From: Henningerozyma blattae CBS 6284
Taxonomy: Eukaryota; Ascomycota; Saccharomycetes; Saccharomycetales; Saccharomycetaceae
Assembly (NCBI RefSeq): GCF_000315915.1
Contig: NC_020188.1
Coordinates: 17,501-81,500 of the forward strand
Direction of reading: 5' to 3'
DNA length: 64,000 bases
Shown here one piece after another: positions 47,251 to 55,521 of the stretch. Under the pieces are notes generated by a model. The model searched no databases, was not told where the DNA came from, and was given only the letters and a program-made list of their open reading frames with translations. Within the stretch, counting starts at the first letter, position 1, and each line of letters opens with the position of its first letter. Made by a program: the position numbers and the translations under genes.

Positions 47251-48138
47251 TTAACTAAAATTGTCAGTGCCACGAACCAAATATATAGTATCTAAATCTT
47301 TTAACATTAACATAGCTTTCTTATTATTTGCTAATAATTCTGCTTGGAAATCATCGTTATTGGTAGGAAATACACTATTATAAAGAAATAATTTTTCCTC
47401 TTGAGTCGTTGAACTATTAATATTAATATTTTTAACGTTTAAAACCTTCGCAATATAATCCAAATTTTTGCCTATAACCCAGTTCTTATCCAGAAATATA
47501 ACGTGCTTCTTTGTCGATGAAGATGGAGATGGAGAATCGATATCTTGATCGATTATATAACAATAAACGTATAACCTCTTATCTTCAGGTATTTTTTTAT
47601 CCCCTATTGCAATTTTCTTAACTTTAGATAGTTCAGTAATTCTATGCGATCTTTTAATACTTGGTTTAATATTTGTAGTATTAGATAATAAATGAGTTGT
47701 ATCTTTTGAGTCTGATATGGAAGATTTCGACGATGATTGTTTCATTTTTTTCAAGAATCTAAGTAATCTTGATTTCGCTGATGAGTTTAGGTATGCTTTC
47801 ATGGGATATTGCTCTGTCCCATTTTGTTTATCTTTAATATTACTATTAGCAATCGTTTTGCTTGATGGCTTGCCACTAGTATGTAATCTTACGGCAGCTT
47901 TATCTGGCAGTAAGGATTGGAAGAATTTGTCACCATTCCCTTTATTTGTGGTTAAATTAGCTGTAGTTCGATGCGAAATAGAATTTTGTGTTGGTAAAGA
48001 AGTACATAAATGGGATTGTTGAGTTCTATGTTTAGAACAGAAATCTTTATCACAATAATCACAATGGAATGGTAAGAAATCTAATTGCCTACAAAAGGTA
48101 CAATGCGTCCCCACATCTAACATACCTTCTTCCATCAT
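47251..48138 (-). CDS. CUZ1: AN1 zinc-finger protein Cuz1
   Basis: 295 residues. An AN1-type zinc finger at the N-terminus (about 13-45: CTFC...HCDYC...FCSKHRTQQSHLC) is followed by a Ser/Lys-rich linker. The C-terminal domain (about 190-290) is consistent with the ubiquitin-like/UBL region of Cuz1 (YCYIIDQDI ... VIFLDKNWVIGKNLDYIAK). In S. cerevisiae Cuz1 (YNL155W) binds Cdc48 and the proteasome and protects against arsenite. The neighbour on one side is YCK2 in both genomes. An in-frame Met at residue 2 gives an equivalent start. Confidence 0.88.
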   Translation of the reverse strand: MMEEGMLDVGTHCTFCRQLDFLPFHCDYCDKDFCSKHRTQQSHLCTSLPTQNSISHRTTANLTTNKGNGDKFFQSLLPDKAAVRLHTSGKPSSKTIANSNIKDKQNGTEQYPMKAYLNSSAKSRLLRFLKKMKQSSSKSSISDSKDTTHLLSNTTNIKPSIKRSHRITELSKVKKIAIGDKKIPEDKRLYVYCYIIDQDIDSPSPSSSTKKHVIFLDKNWVIGKNLDYIAKVLNVKNININSSTTQEEKLFLYNSVFPTNNDDFQAELLANNKKAMLMLKDLDTIYLVRGTDNFS

Positions 48139-48613
48139 TTACAATTATTTATATGCAATAATGATAGTTCTTATAATGTTTGAGGTTTGTTGAGTAAAAT
48201 TAACAATCCTTCAAGGCTTTGATTTTTTTGGAAGAGTGCATTTTCTATATATATAGAGAGAAGGAAAATTTCCTTTCATGTAGTCTATTTCTAGTATGTT
48301 TTTATATCAAGGAGACTTCCTTATATTTGCGAGTAATAAATGAGTTTTCACTAGAATGTAAAAACAAAATAAAGTTCCTAAAAGAACCCAACTAAGTAAA
48401 TTAATAAGCAACTCTTAAATAACCTAACAAAGGAGATATATATCTAGTCTAGAAATATTATAAATATTTTATAGATATGTAGGCGGAGCTGTTGTTACTA
48501 ATTATTTTAGCTATGACGTATTTCGTCACGTATCACGTGTACGCAGTCAGATATGGAACATTCTAGAATATTTAAGTTATTAAAAGCCTTTGCAATACCA
48601 CATATTTCTGGTA
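48139..48613. other. CUZ1 5' region with CACGTG
   Basis: 475 bp between CUZ1 and the unrecognised ORF, both on the minus strand. A CACGTG lies at 48534-48539, with CGTCACGTAT just before it. No gene seen. Confidence 0.5.
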
Positions 48614-49120
48614 TCACATTTTTACTAATAAATCTCTGAATGATCGATCTTGAAATCTTGAGGTAGACTCAGTAGTGTCTAGAAGACTGTTGATCCTATG
48701 AATGTCATTGTAGAAGACACCAAATATGCAAGGATCGTCAACGTTCAAAGGCTGTCTAGAGGAATTCGGTAGACTAGATCTTTGACTAGAGGAATGCTGC
48801 CCTTCAGTTTTATATATATGATAGTTTTGGTTGTATAGGAATTCTAAGGATCCCAATGTGTTGGAACCAGGATACTGAACTGCATAATTGGAGATAAATC
48901 GCTTCGCAAACAATTCACGTTCTGAAAATGAAAGCTGGAACCATTTCTTGTATTGAATACACTCCTGTTTTGAAGTGCTTGATAGCTTATGATTAGTTCT
49001 AAGTATTTGCAAATGTGACTGTAAATAGATTTGTGTTGTAATTGGTCTTATGCTAGAATGGGTAATACAGGCATGAAGCACAGAAGAATTTTTAAATATC
49101 ATTCGGTGTCCAATAGGCAT
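48614..49120 (-). CDS. Unrecognised protein, probable mitochondrial presequence
   Basis: 168 residues. I do not recognise it. The first 52 residues contain no Asp or Glu and are rich in Ser, Thr, Arg, His and Lys, typical of a mitochondrial targeting sequence. The middle (about 54-90) has a WxxLSxxERxxFAKRF pattern that recalls helical HMG-like or mitochondrial ribosomal motifs, but I cannot assign a family. The C-terminal half is Ser/Asn-rich, then PCIFGVFYNDIHRINSLL, which looks folded. The gene sits between CUZ1 and PGA1, where S. cerevisiae has IGO1 and NSG2; it resembles neither. The good length, clean frame and protein-like composition support a real gene. A start at Met7 is possible. 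Confidence 0.6.
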   Translation of the reverse strand: MPIGHRMIFKNSSVLHACITHSSIRPITTQIYLQSHLQILRTNHKLSSTSKQECIQYKKWFQLSFSERELFAKRFISNYAVQYPGSNTLGSLEFLYNQNYHIYKTEGQHSSSQRSSLPNSSRQPLNVDDPCIFGVFYNDIHRINSLLDTTESTSRFQDRSFRDLLVKM

Positions 49121-49350
49121 CCCTAAATAATAAACCAGATATGGATACGTAGATGCTTCAAAGTATGCTTTTATTTTTTATTTTTAATGTAATTTTTACC
49201 AAGTAGTGTATTACGTTTATTTTAGTAAAAATTTAGTTTTGTGTCGGCGGCTTTTTTTATCAGTTATTTATAAAATAAAACAGATATTAAAAGTGATAGC
49301 CATATACAATAAAATTCGGTAACTTATTATCACAATAATGATGCTAATGA

Positions 49351-49953
49351 TTATAAGCTCTCTAGATAGCTTTTAAACGGAAATAAATGATTTGTAACTA
49401 AAGTTAGTATAACTACTATTATAATGTAACTGATCAATGGAAGTAGATCTAAAGGTATCCCCAAAATCACTTCAGACACTGTTATATTGATTGGTATTTG
49501 CCTTCTTGGCTCTAAACTTCCTGGTGATCTATACATATATTTATTATCTAATGAAATCATTATCTGGCCTTGATCTAATTCTTGTAATAAAAGATTCACT
49601 GCATCAGCTGCAGTCCAACAAACTTTAATAAAGTAAGAATTTCCTGGGATAAGATCAGAAAGCTGTACAATATGTGTATAATTGGCAAATGTTTTATTTC
49701 TGGGTAAATAAGTCTCGAAGTTAGGATTGAGAATGTTGATGTTTTCTATAACACTATTCGTATTATTTAGAGATATCTTGGAATTAGGATTAATAGTTAG
49801 TAGGGTATTACTTTTGGCAAGTTCATTAAGCGATGGCACTTTGATTAATAAGGCTTCGGTATTCGCATTAACTATAACTAAACTTAACGTTAAGAATAAT
49901 AATATATAGAATAAAATAAAGTTCAAATTAGTTATTAATGGGTTCATTGTCAT
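49351..49953 (-). CDS. PGA1: GPI-mannosyltransferase 2 partner Pga1
   Basis: 200 residues, matching S. cerevisiae Pga1 (about 198). It is an ER membrane protein: N-terminal signal sequence (about 8-29), a lumenal domain with several N-glycosylation sequons (IPGNSYFIKVCW and IPINITVSEV are conserved-looking), and a C-terminal membrane segment (about 167-190, LLPLISYIIIVVILTLV). Pga1 works with Gpi18 to add the second mannose of the GPI anchor. The gene is divergent from the UPF0652-like gene with 362 bp between the two starts. It is inverted relative to S. cerevisiae together with CUZ1 and YCK2. The identification rests on topology, length and neighbours as much as on sequence. Confidence 0.8.
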   Translation of the reverse strand: MTMNPLITNLNFILFYILLFLTLSLVIVNANTEALLIKVPSLNELAKSNTLLTINPNSKISLNNTNSVIENINILNPNFETYLPRNKTFANYTHIVQLSDLIPGNSYFIKVCWTAADAVNLLLQELDQGQIMISLDNKYMYRSPGSLEPRRQIPINITVSEVILGIPLDLLPLISYIIIVVILTLVTNHLFPFKSYLESL

Positions 49954-50315
49954 ATAATGTGTCTAACAGATCAAATAGTTATAGATATGCAATCAATGCT
50001 AGTGTATCGTTTTTTTTTCTTTTTTTTTTTTCAATTTAATATATTTATTATCCTATAACGTTGGAATTTTGAAGAAATACTTACTTCCTTATAGGAACGG
50101 ATAATGTCTATAAATAAAATTTACTAGTTAATTAAAAAAATAACAGATTCAACAATAAAAAAAGTACTTTACAAAAAAATCTATTAAACATAATTGATTT
50201 GGCTTGATGGGATATATAGAATTATACTATAAGATTAAATCAACAGAAATTTTAAATTGAGAGCAAAAATATACTATTTTTGTACTAAGAAAGCCATTTT
50301 ACTAGATCTGGAAAT
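49954..50315. other. Shared divergent promoter PGA1 / UPF0652-like gene
   Basis: 362 bp with a long T-rich run (about 50009-50032, plus strand) and A-rich stretches near 50130-50180. Poly(dA:dT) tracts are common nucleosome-excluding elements in yeast divergent promoters. Confidence 0.5.
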
Positions 50316-52181
50316 ATGAATTCTAAAAAATCTTTAAAAGAGATACTAGATTCTGAAAATATTGATTTTGATGATGATATCATTGAAGATAATAAAGTAA
50401 ATATTGAAAATTCAAAAGATGAAGTGTTTGCTGATGTTGAAAATAATGATGGGGATAATGATACCTCTACAATATGTATTGAGTGTGAAAACGAAAAATG
50501 GATTATAATTTGCCAAGATTGCCAAGATAATTTCTGTGAAGATTGTTTTAATTCAATCCATAAAACTGGTACAAGACGTGAGCACACTTTTATCAATACA
50601 AAAATACAAGAAAATGATATTAAAGCTTCTAATGCAAATACTATTGATGTTACCGGAAATAATGATCACGATAACCCTGACGATGAGGGAAACATTTCCA
50701 ATGAATTAGAAGATCGCTCCTTCAAAGTGTCTAATTCAATTAGTGAGGGAAAGTTGTTAAAATATTTGCAAAAAAATATTTCATTTATTCCAATGAGATT
50801 AACCTATGAAGAGAGATACCTTCTAAAATTATTAGAAGCCACATTAGAAGTTTCTGAATATACCAACAATGTTGATATACTATCTTATGAGTCAAAAACT
50901 AAAAGAATTGTAAAACAATTAAAAGAATTATGTTCTATATTATCTGGTCTTGTAATTGCATCTAACTTTAAAATTGGTTTAAAATTAATCGAAAACAAGG
51001 AATACAAGAAATTTTCTAATTGGTTTAAAAAAATTTTTGAAATTGGTAGAAGATATAAGATTATGAATCCCGAAAAGATGAAATCTAATTATGGTAAGCT
51101 TGTCTACATATTAATGGATTCTATGTTACCTGAAATAGAATCAATTATGGAGTTCAATTTGTATAAGCCAATCAATACCATCGAGTCATTTTTAATTGAA
51201 AACAATTCAAAGAATACAGATAACAATGAAATTTATCAAATGTTTCGAGATAATTTGATTCTTGATGCAACAAGTTATATTTCCTCCATTGGTAAAACAA
51301 GAACCCAGATAAATAAATTAATTAAAAAAAAAGAAAGTGCCATTGAAACCTTAGCTAATAAATATGGTAAAATCAACGGCTTTGATGACGAAAAAATCCG
51401 CCAAATTATTTATTCAATCGATGACTTTAATACTTATACATTTATGAATAGAACCCCTATTTTAAGAATGCAAAGAAGATTAGATTTATTTCTAGAACCA
51501 GAAATTATGAAAAAATACCCGATAGGTATTAAATATGGTAGAGGTGGTTCTAAATTAACTCATGACCATAGTAAACAATACCATTACGTCCAACAATCTT
51601 TGATGATTTGGTCAATTGTTCAACGAGAAATGATACATCTTTGGTACTTAGCTGATTTAGATCTTTTCAGTACCACACATTATCAATTGGCAAATACAGG
51701 TCATGGTTTAAATAGAATCAAAGCGTGTCCTTTAATTTATAAAGAAATGGTCAAAATTATTGGTGAATGTAAGATGAGTAGTAAAGAATGGATTGGATCA
51801 TCTGTTATTCATTTAGGTGATCACGCTGTCCCTAATGCGTTATTTTTCTTAGATAAATATATTCAAATCCCAAATATCTTAATGCCATTCGATAATACAA
51901 TCAATAAAATAGATGAATATGTTTCCCACGATGTATTTTTCTCTGAATACATTACTAAGGAATATGGTTCTACAAAAGATTTGAAATTGATCATCCTACA
52001 AGATTCGTTCACTCATATGTTTGATGGATCAGGTGCTGATAATTTCTTTATGAGTGGCTCTTGTATTGATGGTAGATTAACCTCGGCCTGGAATTTTTGT
52101 AATGAATTATCCAAAAAGAAATATTATAATATCTTCTTGTTGACCGGTTTCACTGGATTTAATGGTAACGAAGGATTTTGA
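50316..52181 (+). CDS. B-box zinc finger protein of the UPF0652 (DUF2009) family
   Basis: 621 residues. An acidic N-terminus (1-48) is followed by a B-box-type zinc finger at about 49-90: CIECENEKW...CQDCQDNFCEDCFNSIH...EH, with the ordered C-x2-C, C-x2-C, C-x4-C-x2-C, H, H ligands. An acidic linker comes next. From about 140 to the end is a long globular domain that I match to UPF0652/DUF2009, including MNRTPILRMQRRLDLFLEPEIM, KYGRGGSKLTHDH, ALFFLDKYIQIPNIL and a C-terminal AWNFC...YNIFLLTGFTGFNGNEGF. The family occurs in fungi, plants and protists with no known biochemical role. I recall no S. cerevisiae member at this locus or elsewhere. The ORF ends in the family-like Gly-Phe-x-Gly-Asn-Glu tail, so it looks complete. 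Confidence 0.75.
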   Translation: MNSKKSLKEILDSENIDFDDDIIEDNKVNIENSKDEVFADVENNDGDNDTSTICIECENEKWIIICQDCQDNFCEDCFNSIHKTGTRREHTFINTKIQENDIKASNANTIDVTGNNDHDNPDDEGNISNELEDRSFKVSNSISEGKLLKYLQKNISFIPMRLTYEERYLLKLLEATLEVSEYTNNVDILSYESKTKRIVKQLKELCSILSGLVIASNFKIGLKLIENKEYKKFSNWFKKIFEIGRRYKIMNPEKMKSNYGKLVYILMDSMLPEIESIMEFNLYKPINTIESFLIENNSKNTDNNEIYQMFRDNLILDATSYISSIGKTRTQINKLIKKKESAIETLANKYGKINGFDDEKIRQIIYSIDDFNTYTFMNRTPILRMQRRLDLFLEPEIMKKYPIGIKYGRGGSKLTHDHSKQYHYVQQSLMIWSIVQREMIHLWYLADLDLFSTTHYQLANTGHGLNRIKACPLIYKEMVKIIGECKMSSKEWIGSSVIHLGDHAVPNALFFLDKYIQIPNILMPFDNTINKIDEYVSHDVFFSEYITKEYGSTKDLKLIILQDSFTHMFDGSGADNFFMSGSCIDGRLTSAWNFCNELSKKKYYNIFLLTGFTGFNGNEGF

Positions 52182-52807
52182 AATTAATTACTGCTATCCT
52201 AAAGTAGGAACTTTTCTATTTAAATATATAGCAAACAGCGCATTATTAGGTAATAAAAATAGCTTACCATTTTTTTCTTGGCATTATTCTACATTATCAT
52301 TGTCTTGGCACAACTACTGTTTATGCTCGAAGGTTTATAATCGATTCAGATTGAAACCAAGTCTGCAGAATTAAAAAAAATTTCTGAAAATATTTTTTGT
52401 AACAAAGTAGAATCGCATTCCAGATACTATAAAATTAGATATCTTATTATCAATTTAAAATGACTGACCTTCATGACAATATATATCTTTCTTTTAAGAT
52501 GTGTGCTTATTAATCGCTAGAATTGATGAAAAACAGGAGTAGCAACAGGATTTCCAAAAGAGGCGCCGGAGATTTGTTTCACAGAGGCTTTAACATTTGA
52601 ATTATTAAAAATATCAAAAAAAAAATAAAAAAAAAGAAAGCAAAACACAACATCCGTTTATAGATTAAGTAGTGAAAACAAAAGTATTTGTACTTACTGA
52701 ATTGGTGTATAAGAACTAAGAGTTTACAATTAGCAATTTTCAGGCTTAATTTTAATATAACAATCAAAATAAAATAGAATTGGTATTCAATAAAAAGAAA
52801 CACTAAT
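52182..52807. other. Intergenic, PGA2 promoter
   Basis: About 630 bp. A 70-codon ORF overlaps the UPF0652-like stop in another frame and is a shadow. A-rich runs at 52612-52640 precede PGA2. No gene recognised. Confidence 0.5.
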
Positions 52808-53185
52808 ATGAAATTCGTAGATGACATAGTGGAGCAATTCCAAGACATGAGTATTCTAAAATGGATTCGTCTTGTTGTCATAGTTGGTGGCTACATCTTA
52901 TTTAGAAATATCGTTGAAAAAGAATTGCAAAAAAGAAAGATCAAAAATCAAATTAAAGAGGATGAAAAAGCCAAAGTTGAAGCTCGTGAAAAGGAATTGA
53001 TTGAGGATCCATTAGCTGAAGTCATGACAGAAAGTATTAATTTTGGATGGGGTAACAGAACTAGAAAGAGGGTTGAAAAACAAAAAGATCTGTTCGAGAA
53101 GAAAGCTGAATTATTAGCTCAGCAACAACAGTATTCCCATGATGAATCAGACGCTGATATTGAGGATTTGTTGGTTGATGACTGA
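52808..53185 (+). CDS. PGA2: ER protein-trafficking protein Pga2
   Basis: 125 residues, as in S. cerevisiae Pga2 (129). A single membrane helix at about 18-36 (WIRLVVIVGGYILFRNI) is followed by a charged coiled coil. The family-specific SINFGWGNRTRKRVEKQKDLFE is close to S. cerevisiae TTSFGWGKKTRRRVKRQQ. The acidic C-terminus ends SDADIEDLLVDD, as in the family. Pga2 is an essential ER/nuclear-envelope protein linked to protein trafficking. It sits next to RPC31 in the same order as S. cerevisiae, in inverted orientation. Confidence 0.95.
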   Translation: MKFVDDIVEQFQDMSILKWIRLVVIVGGYILFRNIVEKELQKRKIKNQIKEDEKAKVEAREKELIEDPLAEVMTESINFGWGNRTRKRVEKQKDLFEKKAELLAQQQQYSHDESDADIEDLLVDD

Positions 53186-54366
53186 TAAGAAACTCCCATT
53201 TCGTTGGATGCACAGAACTCCTATAACCAGTAAATGGCAAAGCTTCCTCATTCAATTGGTAATACTATATTTTTGTTTAGAATTGCCTATGGAGCTTTCT
53301 TCTGCTATTACTATTTCATTTAAACCGTATATATTTTTACTTCCATTTTATTTTATTTAATATTGCTTTATTTTAATACAATTTGACATTAGTTTAACTA
53401 ATTTTATTCAGTTTAGAAAAAAAAACTAATTTGTTTAGTAATTCCGAGCTCAATAAATTCAATTGGAATATTTTTGTATTTATTGAAATACTTCTATTGA
53501 TAGTACATTTATCGATTTTAAACTTCTGGTACTATTGTATTCAATCTTATAGGTGTTCAACTTACTAGAAATCTATATAAGTATTGAATTTCAAGCAGGA
53601 TAGCTACAGGCTCACGTTAAGTAACAGATAAACTAGTATTTCTGTGTCTATGGCGGTGAGCAGTACACCTAATACTATTACTTCTAATAATAATATTTTC
53701 ATTATTACTATGGTATATAGGATGATAGGCGCAATGAGATCAAGATCAAGATTAATTTTGTTTTTAATTAGCTTCTAATTCCAATAAGTATGTATTATTT
53801 AACATTGAAGCTAGAAAGATAAATACCAGGGAAGTTTAAAAGCTTAAAAGAAATAAAAAATGATAAAGGTTAACGTTAATTACAATTTATAATTGCTAGC
53901 TTCCCTCATTATTGTTGGGCACCTTATAATAATGTACTTTGTAACTACAAGGTATTGTCAATTAACTGTATGATAGTAGATATATTTAATTTAAATTAAA
54001 TACATAAAAATCTTACGATGATAATCTATAACATGTATTTTACAGTCGTGGTGAGAGTATAATATCTTTTAGATTTTTACATACTTCTGGCATGTGACCT
54101 AAATTACCGGCATAGGCCAGTTATTTTGTCAAAATTCCCTTTTGGTAAATCGCATCAATTTTTATTTTCAGCTTTAGCTCATCAACTGAATATTTTAGAT
54201 TATACATGTTTTATTGAACAATAAAATACTACAGACGTTTGATTTTACATATTGATTTAAAATAACGCTCCGTGTCTGACTTTTTATTGGCTGAATAACG
54301 TCCCTACAATTTGTTTTTCCTAATTTTTGAAGGGATAAAATATATAAATAAAAATAGCATATTTTA
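53186..54366. other. Intergenic PGA2-RPC31
   Basis: About 1.2 kb. The PGA2 3' flank continues in overlapping short ORFs that are not convincing. S. cerevisiae has only the dubious YNL150W here. No tRNA was seen. Confidence 0.5.
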
Positions 54367-55092
54367 ATGAGTTTTCGTAGAGGTGGTCGTGGTGGTGGTA
54401 ATGCAGGCGGTAACAGTTTTCTAAGTAACTTACCATTTGGATTAGGATATGGAGATGTTGGTAAAAATGATTCGACAGAAAATCCTGTAGTCCCATTGCC
54501 TGTAAATAATCCAATTACCTCTAAGGAAAGATCCATTGCAGTTTCTTATATTAAATTTGTGGAGAATGTTAGAGAAGGACCATTTTATACCAGTTCTATA
54601 AGTATATCAATAATGGATAAAAAAGACAAGAAAAATGAAGAAAAAAAAGATCATGATATTGTAGAGGAAGGCAGTATTAATGACGGGATTGAAAGATACT
54701 CTGATAAATATTTGAAAAAGAGAAAAATTGGGGCATCAATCGATGATCATCCCTATTATTTACCTGTTTTTCCCAAAGAACTATATCAGGTTATGGGTAT
54801 TAATAAGAAAAAATTATTATCTTTATCGAACTTGAATAAAAAAGATGATATATACACTGGTAAAGGTGACTCTGAGGATGTTGGTCTTTCCATGCTAGAA
54901 AAATTAAAAGAATTAGCCGAAGATGATGACGATGAAAAGTCAAGTAATAAACAGAATGCAGAGGCTGAAGAAGATTTTGATGAAGATTTTGAAGAAGATG
55001 AAGATGGTGATGATGATTATAATGCTGAAAAATATTTTGATGATGGTGATGAAGATGATTATGGTGATGAAGAGTTCGAAAATGCTTTCTGA
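54367..55092 (+). CDS. RPC31: RNA polymerase III subunit C31
   Basis: 241 residues (S. cerevisiae Rpc31: 251). A Gly/Arg-rich N-terminus precedes the conserved SNLPFGLGYGDVGKND. The central NDGIERYSDKYLKKRKIG and IDDHPYYLPVFPKELYQVMGINKKKLL segments are near identical to the family. The tail after about residue 190 is highly acidic and ends DYGDEEFENAF, as in the S. cerevisiae protein. C31 is part of the C31-C34-C82 heterotrimer needed for Pol III initiation. It is convergent with THO2. Confidence 0.97.
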   Translation: MSFRRGGRGGGNAGGNSFLSNLPFGLGYGDVGKNDSTENPVVPLPVNNPITSKERSIAVSYIKFVENVREGPFYTSSISISIMDKKDKKNEEKKDHDIVEEGSINDGIERYSDKYLKKRKIGASIDDHPYYLPVFPKELYQVMGINKKKLLSLSNLNKKDDIYTGKGDSEDVGLSMLEKLKELAEDDDDEKSSNKQNAEAEEDFDEDFEEDEDGDDDYNAEKYFDDGDEDDYGDEEFENAF

Positions 55093-55154
55093 CTTAATTC
55101 CATTTTTAATAGTTTTCAAAGTAACGCTATACTCATATTTCAATTATTTCTCTA

Positions 55155-55208
55155 ATATCACTTATATCACTTATATCACTTATATCACTTATATCACTTA
55201 TATCACTT
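55155..55208. repeat. 9-bp minisatellite, six units
   Basis: Six perfect units of ATATCACTT immediately 3' of RPC31. Copy number is likely variable. Confidence 0.95.
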
Positions 55209-55422
55209 ATTTCTTTGCATATATATGCATATAGCCTCTCTGCATTCCATTTCCTTGTACACTAGCTACTATAATCACAGTATAATTTATATAAATATCA
55301 GTATAGCTACATCACAATTAGACTAATCACAATTTTAATAGATGATGTCATATGCTAATAGTGCGGCAATCATTTTACGTGATCTTCTTAGATAATATGC
55401 ATTCAATCTTCGATTACATAAG

Positions 55423-55425
<3 letters not shown>

Positions 55426-55455
<30 letters not shown>
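55426..55455. repeat. (TA)n microsatellite between convergent genes
   Basis: A 30-bp pure TA run between the RPC31 and THO2 3' ends. TA-rich elements act in yeast 3'-end formation (efficiency elements), so it may help terminate both genes. Confidence 0.9.
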
Positions 55456-55457
<2 letters not shown>

Positions 55458-55521
55458 CAGTTGTATAATTAATTGAAAAGACACTTGGATAGAATACCTA
55501 GCATTGTAGAGTATATTGGCT

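Noticed and set aside
52162..52374. 70-codon ORF overlapping the end of the UPF0652-like gene
   Set aside because: It could suggest a frameshifted C-terminal extension, but the gene already ends in the family-like GFxGNE tail and the ORF has no conserved feature.
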